From contig NZ_FRBS01000001.1 of the NCBI RefSeq assembly GCF_900142675.1, positions 186,001 to 250,000 of the forward strand: a stretch of DNA of 64,000 bases, read 5' to 3'. Made by a program: the position numbers and the translations under genes. The DNA is from Shouchella rhizosphaerae. Lineage in GTDB: Bacteria; Bacillota; Bacilli; Bacillales; Bacillaceae_D. Positions 24,738 through 34,545 of this stretch are shown piece by piece. A model generated the notes under the pieces. It was not told the DNA's origin. It was given only the letters and a program-made list of their open reading frames with translations, and did not search any database. Numbering within the stretch: the stretch's first letter is position 1; each line of letters begins with the position of its first letter.

Positions 24738-24835
24738 CTCCTCCATTCCGAAAACTTGTTAAACAAATGTTATCTTTATATATTTTCTTATATTATGCCG
24801 AAAAATCGACAATAAATAAAGAGCCAATTTTCAGG

Positions 24836-24876
24836 AAAAAAGCATCCCCGTGCTTAAACGCATGTTTAGGCACGGG
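24836..24876 (-). terminator. Terminator after yhaH (minus strand)
   Basis: Read on the minus strand, CCCGTGCCTAAAC pairs with GTTTAAGCACGGG and is followed by GATGCTTTTTT. The stop codon of yhaH lies in the stem. Confidence 0.85.
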
Positions 24877-25222
24877 ATTTGTCTTTATTTAACTGGCTAA
24901 TGGATGCTTGCGCTTCATTGATGTGGCGTTGTAATGCTTCGGTTGCCGGTTTCGTTTCTGTCTTCCATTGCTCAATCGATTGGCTAAGTTCGGAAGCAGT
25001 TTGTTTACCGACAGATTTAGCTAAATCGACGACTGTTGCCGTGTGGCTGGCGACTTGTTTCGCTTGCAAGGAAATGGTTTGAAGACAATCTTTGCTAGAG
25101 TTGTATGTTTGTTGCAAACATGCCCGCGTTTCCCCGCCACTGCGTGGAGCTGACAGCAAAGTAGCAAGACCAGCAGAGACAAAGCCTATAGCGATTCCGG
25201 CTACCAAGGAACATTTTTTCAT
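24866..25222 (-). CDS. yhaH: YhaH, YtxH-domain protein
   Basis: A 118-residue protein with a short N-terminal hydrophobic segment and the YtxH signature (GIAIGFVSAGLATLLSAPRSG, split by a Gly-rich turn), then a helical, coiled-coil-like region. YtxH proteins are linked to general stress; the function is unknown. Its ATG overlaps the serC stop by 4 bases (ATGA). In B. subtilis trpP lies between yhaH and serC; it is absent here. Confidence 0.8.
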   Translation of the reverse strand: MKKCSLVAGIAIGFVSAGLATLLSAPRSGGETRACLQQTYNSSKDCLQTISLQAKQVASHTATVVDLAKSVGKQTASELSQSIEQWKTETKPATEALQRHINEAQASISQLNKDKSRA

Positions 25223-26313
25223 ACGGTGGCTCCTTTCTCGGCATGTTTATTTTTAAATTGTTTCATAAAATCAACAAGCGCTTCACAAGAGGCGTAAGGC
25301 ACAGCATTATAAATGGAAGCCCTTAGCCCTCCAACTGAACGGTGACCATTAAGACCGACAAACCCTGCTTCTTTCGCTTCCTGTAAGAACACAGAAGTCA
25401 ACGCATCATTTGCTAATGTAAACGTGACGTTCATGTTTGAGCGTGAATCTTGGGCGGCGTGGCCAATGTAAAAACCGTCGCTTTCATCTATCGCCTCATA
25501 TAAAAGTTGCGCTTTTGCTTTATTCCTGTTTTCGATTTCCGTTAAACCACCAGATTCTTCTAGCCAGTCGAGGACTAGACCGAGCATATAAATCGAAAAC
25601 ACAGGAGGTGTATTGTAAAGGGAATTTGATTTAACAAACGTATCATAAGACAACATTGCAGGAAGACCGCTTTTAGCTCGCTGCAAAAACGCATCTTGGA
25701 TCAATACTAGCGTTACCCCTGAAGGGCCTAAGTTTTTTTGGGCTCCGGCATAAATTAGGCCAAATTGGTTTACGGGGATGCGGCGCGAGAAGATGTCGCT
25801 TGACATATCACACACGAGTGGCGCTTTCGTATTGGGAAAGGCATGCCACTGGGTTCCATATATCGTATTATTTGATGTCATGTGGACATACGAATCTTGC
25901 GCATGTTCGCTAATCTGGTTTAAAGCAGGAATTTGTTTATAATTGCCGTCTTTTCCCGATGCGCCAATGACTGTTTTGCCGAAATGTTTGGCTTCTGCGA
26001 GCGCTTTTTCTGACCATGCTCCTGTCAGTATATAAGTTGCTTGCGAATCAAGAAAATTCATCGGCACCATTGGGAATTGTAAGCTGGCGCCCCCTTGCAA
26101 AAACAGGATGTGGTAGTCATCAGGAACTTCCAACAATTTTCTTATTTTCTTAATCGCATGAGTATGGATGCGGTCATACGTGTCGCCGCGGTGGCTCAGT
26201 TCCATGACCGACATGCCTGTCCCGTCAAAATTGACCAGTTCTTTTTGCGCTCTTTCTAAAGCTTGTTTTGGAAGAGCTGCAGGGCCTGCGTTAAAGTTAT
26301 GCACATCGTTCAA
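25219..26313 (-). CDS. serC: Phosphoserine aminotransferase SerC
   Basis: A 364-residue PLP enzyme that converts 3-phosphohydroxypyruvate and glutamate to phosphoserine, the second step of serine synthesis. The N-terminal FNAGPAALP motif, the PLP-binding Lys193 (GAQKNLGPSGV) and the Arg-rich C-terminus are present. The start is a TTG at 26313 with AGGAGTGG upstream; no ATG is available near it. It shares an operon with yhaH downstream. Confidence 0.95.
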   Translation of the reverse strand: MNDVHNFNAGPAALPKQALERAQKELVNFDGTGMSVMELSHRGDTYDRIHTHAIKKIRKLLEVPDDYHILFLQGGASLQFPMVPMNFLDSQATYILTGAWSEKALAEAKHFGKTVIGASGKDGNYKQIPALNQISEHAQDSYVHMTSNNTIYGTQWHAFPNTKAPLVCDMSSDIFSRRIPVNQFGLIYAGAQKNLGPSGVTLVLIQDAFLQRAKSGLPAMLSYDTFVKSNSLYNTPPVFSIYMLGLVLDWLEESGGLTEIENRNKAKAQLLYEAIDESDGFYIGHAAQDSRSNMNVTFTLANDALTSVFLQEAKEAGFVGLNGHRSVGGLRASIYNAVPYASCEALVDFMKQFKNKHAEKGATV

Positions 26314-26500
26314 GGCTGACCACTCCTAGTATCTTTATTGCTTTAAAGTGTGTTATTATCAGAATCATACCACAGTTTGGCGTCATCATGTGCATTTTTC
26401 CAAAAAAGTTTTATGAAAAAATGACTTTCTCCCACCAAGCCAAGCTTTAAAAGCTTAGTTTTATAGCGTATGTTGCTGCAGCGTTTTTTCGAACGTGATC

Positions 26501-26577
26501 GGCTGTCGACAAAGTCAATCAGGCTGTTCGAAAACGCTTGTCGAACACGACGGTTGGCGCGTTTGTCTACAGCCTGA
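26501..26577 (-). repeat. Dispersed repeat, copy E, with nested inverted repeats
   Basis: On the minus strand the core reads TCGACAAGCGTTTTC and ends TTGTCGA, so the ends are perfect 7-base inverted repeats. GGCTGT and ACAGCC pair outside the core and GTTCGA and TCGAAC pair inside. It lies between serC and hit; the rest of 26314-26597 has no gene. Confidence 0.75.
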
Positions 26578-26597
26578 CACCTTTTAAGACTCTTCAT

Positions 26598-27023
26598 TTA
26601 AAAATTCATTTTTATCTTTTCAGCGGACGCTTGCAATGATTCCATATCCGGTGTTCCTACAGTAGCTTCTTTCCATAATGAGCCATATAAACCTGTCTCG
26701 CCATACCGAGGGAGGAGATGGAGATGGTAATGAAAGACGGTTTGCCCGGCAGCCTCGCCATTGTTATTTAAGATGTTCATCCCGGCAGGAGCGAACTCTG
26801 CTTTTAAGGCTGAAGCCAGCTTTGGCACTGCCGCAAACAACGTTGCTGCTGTTTTCTCAGGCAGGCTAAAAATATCGGCATGGTGTGCTTTAGGGATAAC
26901 TAATGCGTGTCCTTTTGTCACTTGCGAAATGTCAAAAAAGGCAACAATCTCGTCGTCTTCATAGAGTTTGACGGCAGGAATTTCTCCTTGGACAATTTTA
27001 CAAAATACGCAATTACCGGACAT
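26598..27023 (-). CDS. hit: HIT-family nucleotide hydrolase
   Basis: A 141-residue HIT protein. The catalytic histidine triad is HYHLH (98-102, nucleophile His100), and an N-terminal Cys pair (CVFC, 5-8) suggests a zinc site as in HINT proteins. It would cleave adenosine-5'-phosphoramidate-like substrates. The ATG follows GAGGTGA. It is divergent from ecsA, exactly as in B. subtilis. Confidence 0.93.
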   Translation of the reverse strand: MSGNCVFCKIVQGEIPAVKLYEDDEIVAFFDISQVTKGHALVIPKAHHADIFSLPEKTAATLFAAVPKLASALKAEFAPAGMNILNNNGEAAGQTVFHYHLHLLPRYGETGLYGSLWKEATVGTPDMESLQASAEKIKMNF

Positions 27024-27194
27024 ACTATCACCTCATCATTTAATATACAGCCAGTTTACCTGCAATAAAAAGGAGAAGCAACGTCTTTTCAATAAAGGAA
27101 TACAGGACGACGGTGTGGAAAGGGGTATGGCTGTCCATAGAAAGTGCGCGATGTAAAAAAATTTGCTACACTTACTTCAAGGAGTGATTAGGAC

Positions 27195-27932
27195 GTGCTG
27201 ACAATTGAACATTTGACCGGCGGTTATTCGCCGAAAAAACCGGTTTTGCATGATGTGTCTTTTACTGTAAACAAGCAAGAAATTGTCGGCTTGATCGGGT
27301 TAAATGGTGCTGGGAAAAGCACCACCATCAAACATGTCTTAGGATTAATGGACCCGATGAGTGGGGACGTGAGAATAAATGGACTTGCTTTTGCCGATGA
27401 TGCCGACACATATAGACGCTCTTTTGCCTACATACCTGAAACGCCGCTCCTGTATGATGAGTTAACATTGTGGGAGCACTTGCGTTTAACGAGTGTCGCT
27501 TATGGAATCGATGACAGCGTTTTTGAAGAAAGGGCTGAAAGGCTGTTAAACGAATTTAATATGGCGAAAATGAAAAAATGGTATCCGAACCATTTTTCAA
27601 AAGGAATGCGCCAAAAAGTGATGATTATGAGCGCTTTTTTGACAGAGCCGTCTCTTTATGTTGTCGATGAGCCCATTGTGGGTCTTGATCCGGTAGGGAT
27701 TACATCGTTTTTAAATTGGATTTCGAAAATGAAGGACAGGGGCGCTGCTGTGTTAATGTCTACCCATATTCTTGCTACAGCAGAACGCTATTGCGACCGC
27801 TTTGTCATTTTACACCAAGGACAAGTTGTTTTGGCTGGTACGCTTGCCGACATGCGCGAAGCAATCGGCAAACCAGACGCAACGCTTGATGACATTTATA
27901 TTGAAATGACGAAGGAAGAGCGCCATGATTGA
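27195..27932 (+). CDS. ecsA: ABC transporter ATPase EcsA
   Basis: A 245-residue ATPase: Walker A GLNGAGKST (35-43), signature FSKGM (134-138), Walker B LYVVDE (154-159). EcsAB is needed in B. subtilis for normal secretion, competence and sporulation, and supports regulated intramembrane proteolysis. The start is GTG with AAGGAG upstream. The stop overlaps the ecsB start by 8 bases. Confidence 0.94.
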   Translation: MLTIEHLTGGYSPKKPVLHDVSFTVNKQEIVGLIGLNGAGKSTTIKHVLGLMDPMSGDVRINGLAFADDADTYRRSFAYIPETPLLYDELTLWEHLRLTSVAYGIDDSVFEERAERLLNEFNMAKMKKWYPNHFSKGMRQKVMIMSAFLTEPSLYVVDEPIVGLDPVGITSFLNWISKMKDRGAAVLMSTHILATAERYCDRFVILHQGQVVLAGTLADMREAIGKPDATLDDIYIEMTKEERHD

Positions 27933-29151
27933 CGGCAAATCATTGTGGGCAGACCGCTGCCACAACTACTGGAGGGAAGCGCAAGGCTATTTAAAGCTAA
28001 TTTTAAACAGCGGCTTTGTCGGTTCGGTTTTCTTTTTGTTTTTGTTTTTAACGGTCTACTACCAGCAATTTCTTGAAACAATGCCGGCCGATTTTCCTGT
28101 AGCAGAGCTGCTTACCGTACTATTTGCCTGGAGGCTGACAGCTGGCCATATCCGCACGTTTGTCAAGCCCGCCGATATTGTCTTTTTGTTGCCGTATGAA
28201 GAGCGGCTTCGTCCTTATTTTGCCCGTTCCATTGCTTATTCGATTGCTTGGCAATCAAGCTATATTGTGTTGTTGTTTATGGCAAGCGGGCCAATGTTTA
28301 CAGCAAGAGGCGGAAGCGGAACTGTTTTTTGGGTAACGCTTGTCTTGCTGTTAGCAGTCAAAGCATGGAATATGTTAGCGGTGTGGTATGAACAACGTCT
28401 AACATCCAGAGGAGAACGAGCTTCGCATATCGTTTTAAGGCTATTGTTGAACACGGCTGTTGCGTACTTGCTGTTTGATCAAGCGCCTTACTGGCTCACG
28501 CTTGCATTGCTTTTGTTGATGGCGTTATTGTACGTCTTTTATTTCCGGATGCTCAAAACAAAGCATGTACTAAAATGGGATCGTTTAATTGAAATCGAAA
28601 GCGGAATGGTTTTGTTTTTTTACCGGATTGCCAATGCCTTTACAGATGTGCCTCAACTTCGGAAAAAAGTACGGGCAAGGACCTATATGCAATGGGCAAT
28701 TCCTCTGCTTGGCGGCGACAAGCGTGCTGTTTACCAGTACTTATATGCCCGGTCGTTTATTCGTGCCAATGATTATCTTGGAACGTATGTCCGTTTATTG
28801 CTAGTAGGTTCCCTTATCCTTTACATTCTTCCTTCGGGCTGGATGCAAGTTGGGGTTGCTTTCTTGTTTACCCATATGACGATGATGCAGCTTTCGACGT
28901 TGTCTTTTCATCATGCTACAAGTACGTGGGTCGATTTGTACCCGATTCGGCCAGGGGAGCAAAAAACGGCTATGTCGCAGTTAGTATTGCGATTGTTGGC
29001 CGTGCTTGTGCTTGTATTTGCCCTCATTGTCTTGGTCTCTACTTCAGTCATTTTCGGCTTGCTTACACTTGTTGCTACTGGTGTATTGGCATTTTACGGC
29101 AGCCAGACGCTCATTCATCGCAAAAGAGGAAAATACCGGCGTATTCGGTAA
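27925..29151 (+). CDS. ecsB: ABC transporter membrane subunit EcsB
   Basis: A 408-residue membrane protein with about eight hydrophobic segments spread over its length and the EcsB family start (LWADRCHNYWREAQGYLKLI). It forms the channel partner of EcsA. The ATG lies in the end of ecsA, which indicates coupled translation. ecsC follows after 25 bases. Confidence 0.92.
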   Translation: MIDGKSLWADRCHNYWREAQGYLKLILNSGFVGSVFFLFLFLTVYYQQFLETMPADFPVAELLTVLFAWRLTAGHIRTFVKPADIVFLLPYEERLRPYFARSIAYSIAWQSSYIVLLFMASGPMFTARGGSGTVFWVTLVLLLAVKAWNMLAVWYEQRLTSRGERASHIVLRLLLNTAVAYLLFDQAPYWLTLALLLLMALLYVFYFRMLKTKHVLKWDRLIEIESGMVLFFYRIANAFTDVPQLRKKVRARTYMQWAIPLLGGDKRAVYQYLYARSFIRANDYLGTYVRLLLVGSLILYILPSGWMQVGVAFLFTHMTMMQLSTLSFHHATSTWVDLYPIRPGEQKTAMSQLVLRLLAVLVLVFALIVLVSTSVIFGLLTLVATGVLAFYGSQTLIHRKRGKYRRIR

Positions 29152-29176
29152 TATACATGAAATAAGGAGTGATTTC

Positions 29177-29887
29177 ATGTATGAAAAAGAAGTGGAAGAG
29201 GAGCTAAGGCGCTGGCAGCGTAAAATGAAAAAGCGGCCATCACGTCTTTCATCTAAAACAAAGGAATGGCAAAATAAAATCAACGACAGGCTTCCCGGCG
29301 TTTACCACCAGACAGCAACGATTTGCGTCCAAAAAACGATTGAAGCTGTGCTTGCAGGGAATACGTTCGTGACAAAAGAGCCTGAGGAAAAGCCAATGAC
29401 GTTAAAAGAGTGCGACGACGAAGTGCGTCGCCTTTTCCAACTATACCGGAGAACTGCTGTTTTTGAAGGGATTGGCACTGGAGCGGGGGGCGTGCTTTTA
29501 GGCTTAAGTGATTTTCCATTATTGCTTTCCATTAAATTTAAAGCACTGTTTGCAACGGCCGCGGCATATGGATATTCGCCTAAGGAAGAGTCGGAACGTC
29601 AACTGATTTTGCTCATTTTTCAACTCGCTTATTCGTCTGGCGACGATAGAGCCGAATTGTTGGAGGCGATAAGCGACCATTTAGAACAACGTCTCCTAGC
29701 GACTGATTGGCAAGCACTGCAGTTGCGCTATCGCGATTATATCGATGTGCCAAAAATGTTTCAGCTTATTCCTGGATTCGGGGCTGTTGTTGGTGGAGCA
29801 GTCAACCATACATTGCTCGAAAAGCTAGAAGAAACAGCAATGAACGTCTATCGCATGCGCTGGCTCAATCGCTTAAATATGCAATAA
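29177..29887 (+). CDS. ecsC: EcsC family protein
   Basis: A 236-residue EcsC protein. A charged N-terminal helix is followed by a partly hydrophobic core with glycine-rich turns (GIGTGAGGVLLGLSDFPLLL, and GFGAVVGGAVNHTLLEKLEE near the end). Its role is unknown; it is co-encoded with EcsAB. The ATG at 29177 has AAGGAG seven bases upstream; a longer open frame upstream overlaps ecsB and has no ribosome site. Confidence 0.9.
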   Translation: MYEKEVEEELRRWQRKMKKRPSRLSSKTKEWQNKINDRLPGVYHQTATICVQKTIEAVLAGNTFVTKEPEEKPMTLKECDDEVRRLFQLYRRTAVFEGIGTGAGGVLLGLSDFPLLLSIKFKALFATAAAYGYSPKEESERQLILLIFQLAYSSGDDRAELLEAISDHLEQRLLATDWQALQLRYRDYIDVPKMFQLIPGFGAVVGGAVNHTLLEKLEETAMNVYRMRWLNRLNMQ

Positions 29888-29904
29888 TGATACGGTAAAA
29901 CAAC

Positions 29905-29933
29905 AAAGGGAGCGCCACGTGGCGCTCCCTTTC
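29905..29933. terminator. Terminator of the ecs operon
   Basis: AAAGGGAGCGCC and GGCGCTCCCTTT form a perfect 12-bp stem around ACGT. Confidence 0.85.
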
Positions 29934-29947
29934 GGTTGTAGTCAAAC

Positions 29948-30014
29948 GCTCGATTCTTCGTTGTTCGTCTCGCTTGTCAAGCGTTTTCTATCAGTCTGAG
30001 TGATTTTGTCGGCT
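29948..30014 (+). repeat. Dispersed intergenic repeat, copy C
   Basis: It shares CTTCGTTGTTC and CAAGCGTTTTCTATCA with copy A (2.5 kb), and the core plus TTTTGTCG end with copy B (21.4 kb). It lies between the ecs operon and ccdA, which converge here. Confidence 0.75.
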
Positions 30015-30037
30015 TTGCCCCTCTATATGGTATGGTG

Positions 30038-30763
30038 TTACCCGAGCCATGACGGGGTATAACGGGACATAATAGCAGCAAGGGCGGAAAATTGGCCGGT
30101 AAACAACAGAAGGCCGAGGACAATCATCATGTATCCGCTCACTTTCTGGATCGTTGGCAAATACTTGTTCAGTCGCTTCATTTTATGTAAGGAGCGGGAC
30201 CAAAGAAGGGCAATCAACAAAAAAGGAATGCCAAGCCCTGCTGAATAAACAAACAACAGGAATGTGCCGTCCCAGAGCTTGCCTGTTGTCGAAGCAAGTG
30301 CCAAAATCGCTGACAGAACCAAACCAACGCAAGGCGTCCATCCTGCTGCAAATAAGAAGCCTAGCAACAGCGATTTTGAAAAGCTTGCCGCCGACTTTGG
30401 TTTTGCCTGCAAGCGTTTGTCTGTAAACAAAGCACGGATTGACAAAAGCCCGGCCATTTGCAACCCGAATAAAATAATAATAATGCCACCGATTCGCTCA
30501 AGCAAAAAACGGTTGCCCATAAACAATTGGCCGATTGCCGTGCTTGTTAGGCCGAACAACATAAAGACAATAGTAAATCCAGCGATAAAGCCAAGGCTTC
30601 GCGATAGGATGACACGGCGGGGGGCAGAAACCGCACCGGCAGAAACCGCTGATCCAGTCAATTGAGATAAATAGGCAGGCAGCAACGGGAATATGCAGGG
30701 TGAAAAAAAAGAAACGAGTCCTGCTAGAAATGCAACGCTTACAGTGACTTCCATTATGAACAT
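30038..30763 (-). CDS. ccdA: Cytochrome c biogenesis/thiol-transfer membrane protein CcdA
   Basis: A 241-residue protein of the CcdA/DsbD transmembrane family with six membrane segments. The paired redox cysteines are in SPCIFPLLPAYLS (segment 1) and WTPCVG (segment 4). It passes electrons from cytoplasmic thioredoxin to thiol oxidoreductases outside the membrane, for cytochrome c maturation and spore cortex synthesis. AAGGAG lies four bases before the first ATG; an ATG three codons later is the alternative start. The 298-base gap to pbpF has no gene that I can support. Confidence 0.9.
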   Translation of the reverse strand: MFIMEVTVSVAFLAGLVSFFSPCIFPLLPAYLSQLTGSAVSAGAVSAPRRVILSRSLGFIAGFTIVFMLFGLTSTAIGQLFMGNRFLLERIGGIIIILFGLQMAGLLSIRALFTDKRLQAKPKSAASFSKSLLLGFLFAAGWTPCVGLVLSAILALASTTGKLWDGTFLLFVYSAGLGIPFLLIALLWSRSLHKMKRLNKYLPTIQKVSGYMMIVLGLLLFTGQFSALAAIMSRYTPSWLG

Positions 30764-31061
30764 GACACTCCTTCTTGCCTTAAACTCGTCTATCCATATA
30801 ATATGCTAGCTCAAGTGTAACATGCTTAGGAAGAAGCGCGAAGGGTTTTGTCAAAAAATCACGAATGGGCTCAATGAAAACAAGCGTAATAGGGGGAAGT
30901 TATGAAGTTTGCGTGGATAATTGCGAAATAAGTTGTAAAAACACGAATGACTGTGCGCGCTTTTGTATTTTCCGGTATGATAATTGAAGCATTGGCAAGC
31001 AACGTTTACGTGCTTGTGCTAAAGGTCAAGCAAATGCCAGTGGCCTAAAGGGGGTCATCGG

Positions 31062-33209
31062 ATGGTCAAAAAACTCGCACTAGCGGCTGGCATCGTAGCA
31101 GCAATGATGGTGCTTTCCTTTTTAATCTTTGCCGTCGCCATATTGGCGGGCACGTACCAAATCGATGAAGAAAAGCTAATGATGAATAATTCAAGTGTAA
31201 TCGTTGATACCGACGGCAACGTCATCACGAACTTATATATGGAAAATCGTGAAGTGATTCCAATTGAACAAGTCCCTGAACTTGTTCAACAAGCATTTGT
31301 CGCAATGGAAGATTCCCGCTTTTATGAACACCAGGGCATTGATTTTAAAGCGATTGGCCGTGCCCTTTACCGTGATATTCTAGCAGGTGCCAAAGTAGAG
31401 GGGGGCAGCACCCTTACACAGCAACTTGCTAAAAATTTGTTTCTCTCCAACGAAAAAGCATGGCTACGGAAAACAAATGAAGTGCTTATCGCGATGAATT
31501 TAGAGCGGCGTTACAGCAAAAGCGAGATATTGGAAAAGTACTTAAATCAAGTTTATTTTGGCCACGGCGCTTATGGGATTGAAGCAGCTGCCCATTTGTA
31601 TTTTAACAAGCCAGCTTCAGAATTAACCATTTATGAAGGAGCCTCCCTTGTAGCTGTCGTGAATGCACCAAGCGCATTTTCGCCAATTGATGAACCGGAG
31701 CGCAACAAAGAGAGACGTGATTTAGTGCTGAAGGTGATGGCGCAACAAGGGTATTTAAGCACTGAGGAAGCTGAGGAAGCGCAGAGCCAACCGCTGGAAA
31801 CCGACAGACAAGAGCAAACGGTGGATGAGTCGTTGTATACGTACATTGATATGGTCATGGATGAAGCGAGTGAGCGATTCAACATTAGCCACGAAGAGCT
31901 GCTAACTGGCGGGTACCGGATTGTGGTTCCAATGAATTTGGAGTTGCAAAAGAAAACATATGAGGCGCTGCAAAACGATCGTTTCTTCCCAGAAGAAAAC
32001 AAAGACGCCCAAAGCGCTATGATGTTTATGGACTCAGAAACAGGCGGCATTCTCGCTGTCCAAGGGGGCCGTGATTATGTGCGGCGCGGCTTAAACCGCG
32101 TGAATGTAAAGCGGGCGCCTGCTTCAACATTTAAGCCGTTAGCGGTGTTTGCTCCGGCATTAGAAAGTGGCATATATCAGCCTTATTCGTTGCTGCGCGA
32201 TGAATTGCTTCAGTACGATGACGGCTATACACCTAAAAATGTAAATGGCGAATATAGTGGCGAAATGACGATGTATGAAGCACTGACCACATCCTCCAAC
32301 GCTCCAGCAGTATGGCTTTTAAATGAAATCGGCATTCAGGAGTCTGTGTCAACGCTCAAAAAGTTCGGCTTTCACTTGCCTGATAGGCAGCTCTCCTTGG
32401 CACTCGGAGGCTTGCGAGAAGGGGTAACTCCTTATGAGATGGTACGTGCTTACCGAGCATTTGCCCATGAAGGACAAATTATTGAACCTCATGTGATTAG
32501 AGACATCTATGACAGCAATGACAAACGTATCGGCGGTGCTAAGCCTGTTGAAACACAAGTCATTAGTGCCCAAACAGCATGGTCGATGACAAGAATGCTG
32601 GAAAATGTCATGGCTGCTGGCACAGGTGCAAGTGGACCTGCAACTACGTCTGCGGTTGCGGGTAAAACAGGAACGCAAGGATACGAGGCAGTTGCCGGGG
32701 CAAACAGCGATGTGTGGTTTGTTGGCTATACGCCAAAAGTGGTTGGTGCCGTTTGGATGGGGTATGACCAAACAAACGAAAGCCAATACTTCGCCGGGGG
32801 AAGTGGCTATCCGACACGGTTGTTCAAAGAAATGGTCAACTCCTTTCCTGCTTCATTGCAGGCAACGGCGTTCGAACAGCCTGAAGGTACTGCTGATTTA
32901 GCTTCTCCGCTAGCAATGGAAAAGATTGAAGGTTTCACGGCCCAATACACGATTGGCGGCAAAGGTTTAATAAGTGTTCAGTTAGAATGGGACGCGGTTG
33001 AAGATGAGCGTATTGCCTTTAATGTGTATGAAGTCGACGGTGATTCCAAGAAACAAGTTGCTTCCAAATTAACAGAACCTCATTTTACGATTGGAAAAAT
33101 GAATCCATTCTCTTTGCCGAAATACCAAGTGGTCACCTATGACCTAGAAACGGATACCGAAGGGGCTGCTTCTGAAGCGCTCGAACCTTCGTTTTCATTT
33201 TCATTCTAA
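31062..33209 (+). CDS. pbpF: Class A penicillin-binding protein PbpF
   Basis: A 715-residue bifunctional peptidoglycan synthase. One N-terminal membrane anchor (about 8-30). The glycosyltransferase domain has catalytic Glu83 in EDSRFYEHQG and the GGSTLTQQ motif (114-121). The transpeptidase domain has STFK (355-358), SSN (411-413) and KTG (535-537). A C-terminal beta domain follows. Length matches B. subtilis PbpF (PBP2c), which also lies directly before hemE and helps build the spore germ-cell wall. The ATG follows AAAGGGGGTC. Confidence 0.93.
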   Translation: MVKKLALAAGIVAAMMVLSFLIFAVAILAGTYQIDEEKLMMNNSSVIVDTDGNVITNLYMENREVIPIEQVPELVQQAFVAMEDSRFYEHQGIDFKAIGRALYRDILAGAKVEGGSTLTQQLAKNLFLSNEKAWLRKTNEVLIAMNLERRYSKSEILEKYLNQVYFGHGAYGIEAAAHLYFNKPASELTIYEGASLVAVVNAPSAFSPIDEPERNKERRDLVLKVMAQQGYLSTEEAEEAQSQPLETDRQEQTVDESLYTYIDMVMDEASERFNISHEELLTGGYRIVVPMNLELQKKTYEALQNDRFFPEENKDAQSAMMFMDSETGGILAVQGGRDYVRRGLNRVNVKRAPASTFKPLAVFAPALESGIYQPYSLLRDELLQYDDGYTPKNVNGEYSGEMTMYEALTTSSNAPAVWLLNEIGIQESVSTLKKFGFHLPDRQLSLALGGLREGVTPYEMVRAYRAFAHEGQIIEPHVIRDIYDSNDKRIGGAKPVETQVISAQTAWSMTRMLENVMAAGTGASGPATTSAVAGKTGTQGYEAVAGANSDVWFVGYTPKVVGAVWMGYDQTNESQYFAGGSGYPTRLFKEMVNSFPASLQATAFEQPEGTADLASPLAMEKIEGFTAQYTIGGKGLISVQLEWDAVEDERIAFNVYEVDGDSKKQVASKLTEPHFTIGKMNPFSLPKYQVVTYDLETDTEGAASEALEPSFSFSF

Positions 33210-33239
33210 AGCCGCTCCTGTAGCGGCTTCTTTGTTTTT
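33208..33239 (+). terminator. Terminator after pbpF
   Basis: AAGCCGCT and AGCGGCTT around CCTGT, followed by CTTTGTTTTT. Confidence 0.85.
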
Positions 33240-33294
33240 ATAGATGGGGCAAATCTCATAAAACTAGGGAATGAACGAAAGCAACATTCATTTG

Positions 33295-33318
33295 AGCCGT
33301 AAGATCGCGGCTTTTTTT
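33295..33318 (+). terminator. Second terminator-like hairpin before hemE
   Basis: AGCCG and CGGCT around an 8-base loop, then seven T. It stands about 170 bases before hemE and backs up the pbpF terminator; the hemE promoter must lie after it (a TATACA, 17-bp, TATAGT candidate is near 33357-33385). Confidence 0.55.
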
Positions 33319-33488
33319 AGAATAGCTCAATTTCGTGACAATCGTCCTATAGGTGTATACAAAAAGCAGTGAGGTTATTATAGTAGTAGAGGAAGAGATC
33401 GAGTATAGGCAGATTAATCGAATTTTAAATAGGTTTCGCGTAAAATGGAAAACGATTTGTCACGCCAGATGCATGAAAGGTGGAAAAG

Positions 33489-34541
33489 ATGAACACCAAA
33501 ACATTTAATGACACGTTCTTGAAAGCGTGCAAAGGGGAAAAGCATGGCCATGTGCCTGTGTGGTATATGAGGCAGGCAGGAAGGTCGCAACCTGAATACC
33601 GGAAAATTAAAGAAACGCATTCGTTATTCGATATTACCCATGATCCGGAGCTTTGCGCGTATGTGACAAAGCTGCCAGTTGACCAATACAACAATGATGC
33701 GGCTATTTTGTACAAAGACATAATGACACCGCTTCCTTTTATCGGCGTTGAAGTGGACATAAAGTCTGGAATTGGACCAGTGATTGACAATCCAATCCAC
33801 GGCCTCAGTGATGTTGAGCGCTTAGGGGAAATCGATCCTGAACATGATGTGAAACATGTCCTTGATACGATTAAGCTGTTGCGCACACAGCTTGACGTGC
33901 CATTGATTAGCTTTGCCGGTGCACCGTTTACGCTTGCTAGCTATATGATTGAAGGCGGGCCTTCTCGGAATTACCATAAAACAAAAGCATTTATGCATGC
34001 AGAACCGGAAGCATGGCAGCGTCTAATGGACAAGCTTGCGAAGATGACAATCGACTACATAAAAGCACAGATACAAGCTGGTGCCCAAGCAATTCAGTTG
34101 TTTGATTCCTGGATTGGCGCCGTGAGCGTTGCTGATTATAAACGATTGATTAAACCGGTGATGGTGCGAATTCTGGCTGAAGTTCAGACAGAGGGTGTAC
34201 CGCTCATTTTACATGGAGTCGGAACCCCTCATTTATTGTCCGAATGGAAAGACATGCCAGTTGATGTGATAGGCATTGATTGGCGTACGACTGTTTCGGA
34301 AGCGAGACGCCTTGGCATTAACAAAACATTGCAAGGCAATATGGACCCTTCCCTTTTGCTTGCGCCATGGCCTGTAATTGAGGCGGAAGCCAAAGCTATT
34401 CTAGATGAAGGCATGGAGTCAAATCGGTTTATTTTTAATCTTGGACAAGGCGTCTTTCCAGAAGTGAAACCTGAAACATTGAGACGACTCACTGCGTTTG
34501 TTCACGAGTACTCATCAGAAAAAAAACAACAGAAAGGATAG
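33489..34541 (+). CDS. hemE: Uroporphyrinogen decarboxylase HemE
   Basis: A 350-residue enzyme that converts uroporphyrinogen III to coproporphyrinogen III. The signatures [11 protein letters not shown] and [16 protein letters not shown] are present, with the catalytic Asp in DIMTPL. The ATG at 33489 has AAAGGTGG five bases upstream; an in-frame GTG three codons earlier overlaps that site. First gene of hemE-hemH-hemY, the haem operon order of B. subtilis. Confidence 0.95.
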   Translation: MNTKTFNDTFLKACKGEKHGHVPVWYMRQAGRSQPEYRKIKETHSLFDITHDPELCAYVTKLPVDQYNNDAAILYKDIMTPLPFIGVEVDIKSGIGPVIDNPIHGLSDVERLGEIDPEHDVKHVLDTIKLLRTQLDVPLISFAGAPFTLASYMIEGGPSRNYHKTKAFMHAEPEAWQRLMDKLAKMTIDYIKAQIQAGAQAIQLFDSWIGAVSVADYKRLIKPVMVRILAEVQTEGVPLILHGVGTPHLLSEWKDMPVDVIGIDWRTTVSEARRLGINKTLQGNMDPSLLLAPWPVIEAEAKAILDEGMESNRFIFNLGQGVFPEVKPETLRRLTAFVHEYSSEKKQQKG

Positions 34542-34545
34542 GACA

